From: Zarea fungicola
Lineage: Eukaryota; Ascomycota; Sordariomycetes; Hypocreales; Cordycipitaceae
Direction of reading: 5' to 3'
NCBI GenBank assembly: GCA_900169235.1
Contig: FWCC01000504.1
Location: forward strand, 1 to 25,911
DNA: 25,911 nucleotides
Shown: one piece after another, positions 1 through 10,148 of the stretch
Position numbering within the stretch: the stretch's first letter is position 1
Layout of the letters: every line of letters begins with the position of its first letter
Made by a program: the position numbers and the translations under genes
Notes under the pieces: generated by a model
What the model saw: only the letters and a program-made list of their open reading frames with translations
Database searches by the model: none
Told to the model about the DNA's origin: nothing

Positions 1-462
1 TCCACATCTGGTTCTTCCACATCGGGCTCGTCCACATCTGGATCTAGTACGTCCTCTACATCTGGAAGCTCTTCCACCTCCGGCTCCAGCACATCGGGTA
101 GTTCGACTACATCGGGTTCTTCCACGTCGGGTTCGTCCACATCGGGTTCCTCCACATCGGGTTCATCCACATCGGGTTCCTCCACATCGGGTTCCTCCAC
201 ATCGGGCTCGTCCACATCGGGTTCTAGTACGTCCTCTACATCTGGAAGCTCTTCCACCTCCGGCTCCAGCACATCAGGTAGTTCGACTACATCTGGTTCT
301 AGTACATCATCTACTTCTGGCAGCTCCTCCACATCCGGATCTTCTACGTCATCTGCATCCGGCTCCAGTACCTCGAGCTCCAGCAATTCTGGCTCGACCA
401 CTAGCTCTGGTTCCTCCACAACTAGTGGAAGCACCACTACCACTGGAACTTCCACAGCCAGT
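1..462 (+). repeat. Coding minisatellite: 15-bp STSGS units with 180-bp higher-order duplication
   Basis: The sequence is built from 15-bp units such as tccacatcgggttcc (Ser-Thr-Ser-Gly-Ser), with some 12- and 18-bp variants. A larger unit is visible: bases 1-120 match 181-300 at an offset of exactly 180 bp with only a few, mostly third-position, differences, and a more diverged partial copy begins near 301. All variants keep the reading frame. The array probably continues left of the window. Such arrays change length easily by slippage or unequal crossing-over, and assemblies often collapse them. Confidence 0.9.
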
Positions 463-1545
463 TGTGTGCCAACTACGTTACCCAGAGTTTGTGCTTCAAC
501 ACTTCCTAACGCCTGCCAGATATTGACACCTTTAACTGGTGTGGCACTTGCCCCTCTGGTTCCTCTCTGCAGGACCGCTTTTGGCATCTTTAGTGGTGGA
601 GCGGTTGGTACTTGTCTTGACGTTGACGTTAGTTTGGGATCCACCACGAAGGGTGCAGATGTGACTGCTTGTCTTCAGGCTTCACTTGGCAATATTTGCA
701 TCACTGACCTTCCAGCAGCTTGTCTTGCAATTGGAACCGACCCTATTTCCAAGTTACCGCAGGATGTCATCGACTGCACAGCGGCTCTTGGACCTTTCGC
801 AATTGACTTAGCCTTGAACTGTCTTAAACAAGCCCTTACAGATCCTCTGGCTATTCTCTCTTGTCTTAGAGGTTCATTGAAGCTCGGAGATCCATCAAAG
901 ATCTGCTCTACATCTACATCTTCATCAACAACCGGAAGCTCGTCAACAACCGGAAGCTCGTCAACCACCAGCTCGTCGACCACCAGCTCATCGACCACCA
1001 GCTCATCGACAAAAGCCACGACCTCATCAACTAGCACCAGCTCGACTAGCACCAGCTCGACAAAAACCACAAGCTCGTCAACTAGCAGCACAACAAGCTG
1101 TGTACCAACAGCTCCTGCAAAAGTCTGCGCCAAGAGTCTCCCTGGTCCATGTACAGCCCTGAATCTTCTGGTTGGTGAAGCTCTCAGACTTGCACTACCT
1201 TTGTGTAAGGACACTTTTGCTATTGTTGGTACAGCTGCTACAGCTCTGTGCCTAAATGCAAACATCGGGCCTATCACAAGGGGATCCACTGTCACTGCGT
1301 GCTTAGATGCAGCCCTTCCGAATGTATGCATCACGAGTCTACCAGCATCGTGTCTTGCCATACCCACCACGCCCGTTGGGCAATTGGTTGGTCAAGTTGC
1401 TTCGTGCACAACTGATCTTGGCCCATTCGTGGTTGATGTTTTAACAACTTGTCTTGCAACAGCTGTCACTAATCCTTTGAATGTTGTGTCTTGCCTATTG
1501 ACCTCGCTTGGCTTGAGCAATCCCAACGGCGGTTGTCCCGCGTAG
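1..1545 (+). CDS. Ser/Thr-rich extracellular protein with two 12-cysteine modules (5' partial)
   Basis: The frame is open from base 1 to the TAG at 1543-1545, so the gene begins upstream of the window; no start or signal peptide is visible. The order is: Ser/Thr/Gly repeats of the STSGS type (bases 1-462, about 154 residues), Cys module 1 (463-906, 148 residues), Ser/Thr linker (907-1098, about 64 residues), Cys module 2 (1099-1536, 146 residues), then Pro-Ala-stop. Both modules have 12 cysteines with near-identical spacing, and corresponding parts share CVPT, LPxxC, VTACL, CLAI, DLGPF/ALGPF and a DPL/NPL-SCL stretch. The segments between cysteines are rich in Leu, Val, Ala and Pro. Ser/Thr tracts next to Cys-rich domains are typical of heavily O-glycosylated fungal secreted or cell-wall proteins, so that location is inferred. 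The C-terminus has no hydrophobic tail, which argues against a GPI anchor. The spacing does not fit hydrophobins or CFEM domains as I know them. Family and function are unknown. No intron is needed in the visible part. Confidence 0.93.
   Translation, partial: STSGSSTSGSSTSGSSTSSTSGSSSTSGSSTSGSSTTSGSSTSGSSTSGSSTSGSSTSGSSTSGSSTSGSSTSGSSTSSTSGSSSTSGSSTSGSSTTSGSSTSSTSGSSSTSGSSTSSASGSSTSSSSNSGSTTSSGSSTTSGSTTTTGTSTASCVPTTLPRVCASTLPNACQILTPLTGVALAPLVPLCRTAFGIFSGGAVGTCLDVDVSLGSTTKGADVTACLQASLGNICITDLPAACLAIGTDPISKLPQDVIDCTAALGPFAIDLALNCLKQALTDPLAILSCLRGSLKLGDPSKICSTSTSSSTTGSSSTTGSSSTTSSSTTSSSTTSSSTKATTSSTSTSSTSTSSTKTTSSSTSSTTSCVPTAPAKVCAKSLPGPCTALNLLVGEALRLALPLCKDTFAIVGTAATALCLNANIGPITRGSTVTACLDAALPNVCITSLPASCLAIPTTPVGQLVGQVASCTTDLGPFVVDVLTTCLATAVTNPLNVVSCLLTSLGLSNPNGGCPA
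463..906 (+). other. Cysteine module 1 (12 Cys, two C-x8-C-x7-C-x17-C-x14-C units)
   Basis: Domain within the left gene. The cysteines fall at spacings 8, 7, 17, 14, then 18, then 8, 7, 17, 14, then 13 and 13. The first five and cysteines 6-10 therefore have the same spacing, which suggests an internal duplication. Each unit carries an LPxxC motif at its third cysteine (STLPNAC and TDLPAAC). The even number of cysteines fits six disulfides, which is inference. Confidence 0.85.
907..1098 (+). repeat. Ser/Thr linker repeats between the two Cys modules
   Basis: In-frame low-complexity coding repeats. An 18-bp unit coding SSTTGS repeats at about 925-960, a 15-bp unit coding SSTTS repeats about three times near 961-1010, and a 15-bp unit coding STSTS repeats twice near 1030-1060. 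Unlike the N-terminal array it has little Gly and contains several Lys-Thr or Lys-Ala steps. It is probably an extended, O-glycosylated spacer (inference). Confidence 0.85.
1099..1536 (+). other. Cysteine module 2 (12 Cys, two C-x8-C-x7-C-x17-C-x14-C units)
   Basis: Domain within the left gene. The cysteine spacings are 8, 7, 17, 14, then 16, then 8, 7, 17, 14, then 13 and 13. This matches module 1 except for the central linker (16 instead of 18). The LPxxC motif recurs as KSLPGPC and TSLPASC. The last cysteine is three residues from the C-terminus (Cys-Pro-Ala-stop), so the protein ends with the fold. Confidence 0.85.
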
Positions 1546-1638
1546 CGTCCCCCTGCGAATTGAGTAGGGAAAGAGCTAGCTACTGGTTGGCTAATTTCTT
1601 CTTTGTATGAGCACGGAATTAGGTATCATAAGCCAAAT

Positions 1639-1647
1639 ATAAATAAA
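1639..1647 (+). terminator. Polyadenylation signal of the left gene
   Basis: The sequence ataaataaa contains a perfect AATAAA hexamer at 1642-1647, about 100 bases after the stop, in an A/T-rich stretch (1630-1680). A TGTA element lies near 1602. This is a normal 3'-UTR length and layout for a fungal gene. The cleavage site was not determined. Confidence 0.6.
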
Positions 1648-4350
1648 GCCCAAATATATTAATTCGTATAACTAGTAGTCCTTTTACAAAAAAGATTACA
1701 AAAAATTACATGTTGTTTTTCAGGGATATGTGGTTGACTTGGTGATTTTGTCCGTAAACTCCTGGAGGAATCCATTTCCTTAATTTACAAAGATAATCCA
1801 TATTGACGATGAAACCTTACATAGGTCCCTGACACATCGAGGCAGTGCGGCTTAGCACTATTGCAGGCAACGGGGGATGAAAGCGTGAAATGACGGTAAA
1901 ATCTTGTTTGGCAATCAAATATCCTTATGGTCATTATGACGAGGAGGGAGATTTCGATCATAGTTTTAGGACAGGGGTCCAATTCCAAAAGCTGCTCGAA
2001 CTCTTTCGCAATTTGAACGCAGCGTGACGGTACGCTCAGATGAATTAATCTAGAACGCGAATGGAGACATGGCTACTCAGCAAATGGTTACATCCAACAG
2101 TTTTTTTCATAAGAAAATAAAATTCTTTCTTGTACAGTAATTGTAAATTCTGGGCCGAAGTGGTTCATTCTTGGTGAAACGATCAGTGCTATCCCGGACG
2201 GCCTATTTTTGCGAGCATACTTGTAAAGCAGCGACCTGAGTGAAATCTCCATGGGTGGGCTCGTCTATGTAAGTACCGGGTCAAATAGTTGCAGTTTTAT
2301 CTGGCTTTAATTCCATGAATGTCAGAATCAGTAGATAATTTCGTGAGCGATGCCCCCCCCCCCGGAAAGGAGAAAATGACATTTGGAAGCGTGACGGTGT
2401 TGGGTGCTAGACTACCACCGACTGCATGATAGTCGAGAATCTCACGTCCTCATGATATCAGAGCCAGTAGAGTCATGACAGATATCTATAATTCAACAAG
2501 TATAAATATGGTCAAGAGATATCTATTGTGAGCGCTCTCTTGTCTTCTGGCATGGGTTTCCTCGATCGAGGTAAACATGGGCTGATCAGGACTACACTCG
2601 ATGCAAACGGCATCTGGTTGCTTACATTCAATCATAATCCAGTTCCAGGGGGTTTGTAGTGGTCAAAAGAGCTCTCTGGTGCTAAATTTGGCAGCGGTCA
2701 TATATTTACTGTTGTTACAATTCTCTCTTATAGCTCTTTTATATTGCGCCGCTGGGTCTGTCGAGACTCAGTTCTGGGAGATTTGAAGATCAATTTCCTG
2801 CAATCGCAGCCCCTAGACACATAAAATCATCCTGAGATTACCAGGTTTTTTACGGATCTGAGGCACATTCGTAACATACAGGACGCGGTCTAGGCTCTGT
2901 TTCATCCCGAGCACCAGCTACCAGTCAGAGCTTACGCGGTCACATATCGCCTAGTTGCTTGTAACTCGGTATAGAGGAGAGGGCTAGCTAATTAAATCCC
3001 AGGGATAATGCAATACTCGGGATCGGCCCCCGCCCGAGGAGGAATCCGAGTCGTAGCCTCATGACCTCCATAATCTCCACCGCCTAAGCTTCACATTTCA
3101 CAGTCCACGTGGGCGGACAGGGTGCGCTCAGGTCGCCTGCAAGAGGCTACATGATGTTTTTTTGTCACATAAATGAGAAGCATAAATCTATAGTTGAAGC
3201 AAATAATCGGCGTCCGCGTAACAAAATCCTACCAGCTCCATTTCCTGAATGTATGATACGACTCGGCACGCTACGGGGGCTGCCCTGGGAAACCAGTGCG
3301 AGCCTGCTTTGAGCCACCATGCACAAATATGTTCTGCAAGATTTATGGCAAGGATACAATGCCATCGGAAACCACGCTACCAATGCAGTTTCAACAGTAG
3401 CTTCTTTGATTCATGTGTTGCTAACGTAGTATCTCAAGCACGACAGTATTTTTCTTCGCTCATGAGAAGAAGCATTTGCTTCCCCCTTGCATGCTGAACC
3501 CTTGCGGAGAAAACAACGACAGCTGTAAGTCCATAGCAAGAAGTTCCCCTGCTTCTGGGTAGGACACTTATAATGATGGTCACACAGTAGACGAACGGAA
3601 GAACACATTTACGCGAGTGCTCTGGTTTTCTTCGAGGAATTGGTCCCTGCATGACCAACCCTGAGTGCCAACGACGAAGACATGGGGATGCAAACTCGTT
3701 ATTTTTAGTAAGTAAACTATATGCAGTAAGCATGGGGAATAAATCTCTGTTTTATTTTATTATTTCTTAGTCCGTAAGTGATGGTTTTATCGCCGAGTTT
3801 CCGTCCCATTCCGTCGCGTTGCCATACCATAGGCTGGGCTATGCGCCGCCGCGAAGGATAAGACGGATAATAACGAGGCAGGCCATTCAGGTTTCCATGA
3901 GGGATTTGGGCCGGGAACCTTGTGCAGGACTCAATAAAACTCTTCCAAGATTTGGAAGGTCCACAATATCCAGCAGCCTTCTCGCAACTGATATATGACA
4001 ATACCAACATATCCTCACACCCAGTGCGCATTACTGTGCGGGTGGCGGTGTGGGTGGATGAAGATTAGAAAAAAGAAAATAAACCAGTGAAGTAAAGTAG
4101 CATAGACAAATCGAGACAGACACCAACCAGGCTCATGGGTTGTACTGGTAGGAGTGGATGTTTGTCTGTGCCGCTCGATGCAGCCATTTCTTCCCCACAA
4201 TGGAGATCTGACACAGTGAGGGAAGATGGCTTGCGATGGCTTTCCATGATTTCCTTTTCGACTCTTGTACCCGAAGTGCCGTGCTTATAAGTTTTCTACT
4301 GCTACAACGGAATACGGACGTACAGGAACGCTTCCCATCGACGTGGCGTA
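1648..4350. other. Gene-free stretch
   Basis: No open frame longer than about 105 codons, no recognised motif and no RNA gene was seen. It holds a C11 run at 2353-2363, a palindrome at 2560-2571, and a stem-loop-capable repeat CAAGAGA/TCTCTTG near 2513-2541. The short frames around 3100-4250 overlap each other on both strands, are rich in Cys, Arg, Phe and Ser, and look like chance. Confidence 0.5.
2560..2571. repeat. Perfect 12-bp palindrome CCTCGATCGAGG within an imperfect inverted repeat
   Basis: The core is a perfect palindrome. It is flanked by CATGGGTTT on the left and TAAACATG on the right, which also pair if GG on the left and one base on the right bulge out. The whole spans about 2551-2579. 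It could be a dimeric protein-binding site or chance. Confidence 0.4.
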
Positions 4351-4351
4351 G

Positions 4352-4672
4352 TTGTTTTATGTGGCTTTTCTGCCGCGCACGGGGTTAAAATACCGTACCG
4401 TAATCACGGTGACTTTTGAGGATAGTACCAATGGTGGCATATATGACGAGTCTCTTGGTTTTGTTTTGCTACTGACTCAATTTATGTTTCAGCTGCTCAT
4501 GAAAAAGACTGGACAAACTGAGAAGAGTTTTCCGATCGCATCATGCAATCCTGAAGTGGTTTTAGACACGGAGGTTGGTGTCGGTCTAGTTAGTATTAGG
4601 CCACAAGTAGATGACCGTCTCTCTGTTCCAAGGATGAGAAAAAGGAATGGCAATGTTACAGCACATAACTAA
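4352..4672 (+). other. Possible coding segment, unrecognised
   Basis: A stop-free frame of 106 codons that reads like protein, ending in a charged stretch (VDDRLSVPRMRKR) before TAA at 4670-4672. The first in-frame ATG is only at 4483. A possible intron 4425-4492 (68 nt) starts GTACCA, has a CTGAC branch-like site about 20 bases before its end, and ends TTTCAG; the 5' site is weak. I recognise no family. Frames of this length are expected by chance in a stretch this long, so it may not be a gene. Confidence 0.15.
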
Positions 4673-4798
4673 GATGCGACTGGGCAGAAAGAAGAGCCAA
4701 TCCGGTGGCGCTGGTTCTTTTTGCCAGGTGGTTAGGGGCTCAGTATTGCTTTTTCTCGGCCTACTGCAAGCCTAAGCCCACACCTTGGCCTCGAGCCC

Positions 4799-4817
4799 TT
4801 TTTTTTTTTTTTTTTTT
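4799..4817. repeat. T19 homopolymer
   Basis: Nineteen consecutive T. It could be the poly-A end of a retroposed sequence on the minus strand, but no target-site duplication or retroposon body was found beside it. Slippage alone is sufficient. Confidence 0.9.
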
Positions 4818-4981
4818 GGCGAAAAGAATTTGGTCGATAAATATAACTGACAAGAAAAAAGAAAGTAAAGCCGAAGGGAATGAGTCGTTCAAATCCGTAG
4901 GCACTTGGGTCTAGGTACCACCCTCATTTCGTTTGTCAAAGTCGGCGGTGGGTGACAAACTAAGAAGGCGGAGATGGATAA

Positions 4982-5602
4982 AAACGCTGCTATTATATCC
5001 ATCCTAGTTATATATTAACTGATCCCAGCAGTGCCGTCACTCTGCGCCTGCTTCGCAACACGATTCCAGGGTTGGAATTAAGCCTCACACGCCACTTTTC
5101 TCTTCCCGCGGGCGATGTGGTGCACATGACTGTTCTTGCTCCACCATTAAATTCCTTTTTAAGAAATCTTGGTGGTGTGCAGCCAGGGGTATTAAACGGA
5201 TGTCCGCCAAACTCAGTTGCTCAGTCACCTATTCCCTGCAATAGCTCATATCTGCTATGCAATGTCCATGGCTGTTACCAGTATGGCTACAACAGCCTTT
5301 TAGATGACTGGGATTGATAGTGGTGGCTGCCCGTATAAGAAATTCCAATGATGATTTTGCTACGATTATCCCAGCTGGCCCTGCACAAGTTGTCCAGAAG
5401 TGGGACCATGCAAGGGCATGCTCCGTTCCCTCTTCACTTGCCTACAGGACATCGGGTTTTTGGAGACTAGTTATGACGCCATCTTTTGGCAAGATATGAA
5501 AGAATACAGGCACAGGGATAATAGCGCCCGTGAGGGAATATCAGGAACGGTTTATGGCTGGGCCAGTCAGGACAGTCACTTGATCGAAGGCCACCAATAA
5601 GA
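4982..5602 (+). other. Possible decayed or multi-exon coding segment, unrecognised
   Basis: Three consecutive plus-strand frames read like protein. They are 4982-5317 (112 codons, no early ATG, ending LLDDWD-stop), 5314-5499 (ending FGKI-stop) and 5400-5600 (ending HLIEGHQ-stop). They lie in three different frames, as expected of exons or of a frameshifted relic. I could not connect them with convincing splice sites: a CCTACAG acceptor at about 5450 has no good branch site. No family is recognised. Chance remains a serious alternative. Confidence 0.15.
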
Positions 5603-6068
5603 GTATAATAGGCAATTTCGTGGTACGCATCAAGTCTGTGCCGTATCACGGCAATGCAAAACCAATATCAGCATTCACAGAAGCGGCGGGAAGCTTCTCA
5701 TGCTGATAAGATAGATGCTGCATTCTGAGCGGAGTAGGCTAATAATAGAAATTGTAAGGTTATACCAAATTTCGAGTAAAATTAGCTTGCATGTAATTAT
5801 TTTTGAAGGTTTCTAGCAATCATTTGCTGAGCAAAGGAGGACATATCGGCTGCGAGAGAACGAAGCGACGTAAGAATCTTAAGCCGTTCATTATACCACT
5901 TGTCTTTATCTGATAAGTTCATCTAAGTTTATATATGCGCGGATGCATGAACCAAACTTACATAAAATTAATACGGAGTACAGAGTCAGTATACGCCCTT
6001 GTCTGGGCATGTCCGGGAGAGGGCGTGTAGAAATTGGTTTAATAAGCCGCAGAGTCTTGGAATATCAC

Positions 6069-6157
6069 AAAAAAAAAAAAGTCCGGTGGCTCGGTAATAC
6101 TGAAAGAATCTGTTGGAATTACAGTAAAAAAAGATTCTAAAAAAAAAAAAGGGGGGG
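6069..6157. repeat. Two A12 runs, the second followed by G7
   Basis: A12 at 6069-6080 and A12-G7 at 6139-6157 flank a 58-bp segment. An inverted pair, agaatct near 6106 and agattct near 6132, lies inside. This is simple-sequence DNA. No retroposon body or target duplication was found. Confidence 0.8.
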
Positions 6158-9001
6158 TTATTTTCTTTTTCCATTAGCTGTAATCCTCGATTTAGCCTGG
6201 AACCACGCCGCTAGACCATTAGCTTCGAGTGGAATACTGGTCCCAGCTTCCTGGATCAGTCAAATTGAAAGAGGGGTGTTTGGCGGAAGTGAAAAAAGAA
6301 AAGAAGAAAAAAGAAAGGCCGCTTTTTGAATATTTTTCTGACACAACATCATACAGGTCAGTTTCTAGTTTTCTTTTGTTTAGTGCAACCGCTAAAGTCC
6401 CTGCAGTGCTCTGAATGGGCTATTGCAAGTTGGCCAGTTTCATCCGTGGGAACTTAACGACGGCCGCAAGCTTCACCTATTGTAGAATGATGTCAGCTAG
6501 AAGTTCAAGTCCTTCAAAACCCCTTATTTCTTGAGGGTCCTGTGAGTCGCAATTCTGTATAGGTGCAATGGTTTGATGGCGTTGCTTTTCTGTTTGCTAC
6601 TTTCGTCACTTGAACCGTCTACCCACGTTGTAGTGTTCATATGTAACTACCTGTTAGGCACCGAACAAAATCGTAAATATCTAAAGGAGATTTTTTTAGG
6701 GACTTGTTTAGCCTCTAATAATTTCAAACGAAAAAAGAAATACTGCTTTCATGGAATGGATATCTGTCCATCAACAGCAGATCCTCCCCAGTCCTCAATT
6801 TTTTCGCGGCTTACAGTATTGAGTTTGGCTGTCAGCAATCAGGTGGCTATTTTAATAGATCGATTTACCCGCCAATAAGAAATCCTGTTGTGCCGTATCT
6901 ACAATCGGTTGTTCAAATGTTAATTATTTTATTTGGAGAGCCCATCTCCTCTTGATTATATTGGAGAAAGCTGTTAGCGCTTGTGCTTTGTGTTGTATAT
7001 CCACTGACCAATACCATCGCTACATCTTTTCGTGGTCATCATGCCGCTGATGAATAAACAGAATACTCAGTAAGGGGCCAAGAAAATATTCGAAAGAAAA
7101 TTCACAACCAACGAACCCCTCTCGGCCAGTATTTGCAAATCGTGACCCTGGCCACGGATGGGTCATGCAGAGCTGTACAAGCAGTGTTTGAGAGGAACGC
7201 CCTTGTGGGTTTCGTACTCCGCTCACCTAACAAGGACTGGGGCCACCATGACATAACCAAACATCTGGAATGCGAGGCAAAGCATTTTCCTTTGCACCTT
7301 GTAATATCCACATGCAGTAGGCAACCCAGTCTGAAGCTATTGTCTGCGGGTGAGCTATCAACTGAGCTGCGCCCAATTTGTGGCTGCATAATAGAGCCTG
7401 CTTTCTTCGCCCGTCTTGTTTTCTCGCCCTAGCGCCGGATTGGCTTCTCTTTAAGCTCCCGGATCCAAAATTAAAGAAGAATTATTACGCCCCGCGTGTC
7501 GATATTTTCGGCATAATCGGTTATTTGGCCTGACCTTGGCATGAAATAAGCATCCACAAGTGTGGCTTCGTGGCGTTATTGCAGGCTTTTATCGCGTGTA
7601 CTCCGTACATGCATTGGATTGGGGAAAGCTTACCCTGCGACCAAATACCTGGGACAAAAATGTGGATGTGAAATTGGGTACGAGCAACTAACCTGTGCCT
7701 AAAGACATGGCTCATTCATGATCTCGAGCAGACGAAAGGCCAATACGCAATACTTGAGCCCCCAGATGCTCTTGTGTTCGCAACTCACTAGGATGCAAGC
7801 TCAGAGTTTTGCATCTTGTTGGTTTTTTACTTATGCATGTGTCTTGCCGATGATATTTGTGATAAAACCCTAACAGACCGTAGCATGGTGATGTATCCTG
7901 GGCTATCTTGAGGGCTTCACAGAGGTCAAGGAGCTGGCGGGTTGGTGGCGGCTTATTTAGACCTCAATCATGATTCATATGTACAATTACTGCAGCTATC
8001 TGGCCACATTTTGGTACGTTTTTCGCTTATCACAAAAAGGTATTGCCCAGCTCCACCATTGCAAATTAAGTACAGACTTCTATTAACAAAAAAATAAAGC
8101 CACAGCCCGGGATAGAGCCGGCCACACAACATGATCGTCGTCCCATGCTGTATCTGTTCTCCTGCTTGAATGAAGAACAGCGCATGTCATTCGCATCTCG
8201 TTAGATATTTCGACTTGCATATATAAATGTAGGGCTCAAAATAGTATATGACCTTGATATACACATTAATAAAATTTATGAGCCGTCGTAGACTGCCCAT
8301 TAGTCGGCGCAACTATGAATGCTCCATTGCGACGTTTTTGAGCAGTTTGTTGACAGATATGCACAAGAGCCCGAGTGGTACTTTTGTCCCTAACTGAGTG
8401 TCAATTATTTTACTGAATAGTGGCCAAGACTCTGTCAACTTGGAATGAAGTGCAGAATATCCAGTTGGCATAAATGCCAGTAACATCATCACCACAATAA
8501 GAGAATGATATAAAGCAATAAGCGATAGAAATTCAACGCCGCTCCTCTCGCGATACACCCAAAGATTCAAAATGACGAGTCGAACCCTAAAAATTCAGTC
8601 CATTCCTGCACATGAATCCAAGATCAGTGTAAAATGACCCGAAAGCATGCTAGGCGATGTAAAGACCCAGCGAAACGGCTGGCTAGGGCCAAGGATAGTC
8701 CTGGATATGTAGCACTTCTCCTTGGGTCTCTACCTCCTAGAAATTCTTCCAAGCATTCCACCATGATGTAAATAGCTATTGATATGCAATATAAATAGCT
8801 GAATACTTTGGGAAGACCCTCGAAAAGGTGGCGAGCACAACCTTTACGCAGTTTCTCGTGAAGCTTCAAGGCACTCTCAAAGTTCATCTGCAGCATCACA
8901 ATAAACCATCTTTTGCAACTTGTGTCCTGTTAGCCAGTCTCCTCCGCGGAAATCTAGTACACCATCTAACAATGTGCACAGTGTGTTATAGGAATGTGTC
9001 A

Positions 9002-9023
9002 CGAATATATATATATATATTCG
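9002..9023. repeat. AT dinucleotide microsatellite forming a 22-bp palindrome
   Basis: A short AT repeat is bounded by CGA and TCG, so the 22-bp block is a perfect palindrome. Most of the symmetry follows from the AT repeat itself. Confidence 0.85.
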
Positions 9024-9929
9024 CTGCGACTTAGAGAACACAAGCTGCCTACCCTGTAGATGAGACTTTCAACTCTTTTCAAGCAGTAACTTAACTAAGT
9101 CTACATATACATTCTACTATTACTAGATTTTCCAGACGCTGCGTACATGCCGCTTCTTCAACCGTTTATCTGGTTTGTTCAATTGGAAGCTATACAGTCA
9201 AAGCTCAGCCAACACAAAATCCAAAAAGGCTTGGTTTGCAGAGAAACAGTCGGTACAAACAATCGAAACAAAGGTATGTTGATTATCTCACTCATGATGT
9301 AGATCTCAGAGTATATGAATTGCAAAGTCTGGTGCTTTGCCGAAACGGTCAGAAGAGGGGAAGCGAGGCAGCAGCTTGTTCCAAACCAATTCATGTAAAT
9401 ACCACAGCCCTTGCCATCATCACGCGAGCACAAATAGGTGGAAATATCGGCATGAATGAATCACTCACATTACTGCATTACGATGATTACGACGTGTGAT
9501 TGTGATCAAGTCACCGTAAACAGGGTATTGAAGCCAGTGACACCGCCGGGTGCTCCCCCTCCCCCTCCTTCCCCAACATGGTAAGAAGCAGTTTACGGAT
9601 GCGTCTCCCCGCGACCAGGATTATTTACAGTCCCTGCGGGCACTCTGTGTCACTCTATGTCTCATGAGGGAGTATACTTTACCACATTGGCAAATATTAC
9701 GCCATCTGCATTGTGACAGACGCTTCCTGCGTCGAGGGTATCCTCGCAGAGCGTGCGTCTCGCACTGGCTTGATGAGTGTGACACGGAGCAGGATTTTAG
9801 GCTGGAGAAATTCTCTTTGCATATTTTATTGACCAATCCTCATTTTTCTTTTGAATTTTTCTTTTCACCAGTCTCCCACTTCTTGCTTAATTGGTATCAA
9901 CGGGCGTATCACCGAGATTTCACGTACGG

Positions 9930-9957
9930 CTTGTGTAAATCTTGTGTAAATCTTGTG
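9930..9957. repeat. 11-bp tandem repeat (cttgtgtaaat, about 2.5 copies)
   Basis: Two perfect copies at 9930-9940 and 9941-9951 are followed by a 6-base partial copy. It is a local slippage-type duplication with no coding role seen. Confidence 0.85.
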
Positions 9958-10148
9958 CCGCCCCCCTGGAAAGCCTCTCTCTGCGGCGGTTTTCCATCGC
10001 CGGAATATTAATTTTTGTCAAAGTTCATGATAAAAGATGGCCTGTCGGGGGAAAGGCAGACACCGCAGTTGTGAAAGAATTGCGTTCATGAATTTGATAG
10101 TAGTAGCCGGAAACTACGGAACAAGCCGTTCAACGGTTAGCATCGACC

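Larger units (their letters stand above)
5603..10110. other. Gene-free stretch, A/T-leaning in its first part
   Basis: No recognised gene. Homopolymers lie at 6069-6080 (A12) and 6139-6157 (A12 then G7), a purine tract at about 6293-6318, and the TACGGAGTA word at 5972-5980 and 7599-7607. The longest frame (9550-10011 +, 153 codons from a GTG) has no ATG at its start and matches nothing I know. By rough estimate about one such frame is expected by chance. Confidence 0.5.

Noticed and set aside
675..1370. 231-codon minus-strand frame opposite the Cys-rich gene
   Set aside because: It is the antisense shadow of the Ser/Thr repeats and Cys modules. The Val/Asp/Glu runs are just the complement of the Ser/Thr codons.
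2453..2466. TGATATCAGAGCCA directly after CA, one mismatch from a plant-type Ty1/copia primer-binding site
   Set aside because: Fungal initiator tRNA-Met has a different 3' end as I recall it. No LTR pair, polyprotein or polypurine tract was found nearby.
6111..6124. TGTTGGAATTACAG, resembling the start of a copia-type LTR
   Set aside because: No matching LTR end, second LTR, target duplication or coding region was seen.
8091..8160. Minus-strand tRNA-like region with a B-box-like GGCTCTATCCC and a following T run
   Set aside because: Only about 56 nt can be folded. There is no D arm or A box, and the acceptor pairing has a mismatch and a wobble.
7861..8590. Single CCCTAA words (about 7867 and 8584)
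   Set aside because: Isolated copies, not a tandem array, so they are not telomeric repeats.
9550..10011. Longest intergenic frame, 153 codons on the plus strand
   Set aside because: It starts at GTG, has no recognised motif and its Cys/Arg/Leu/Phe/His-rich composition looks spurious. About one such frame is expected by chance.
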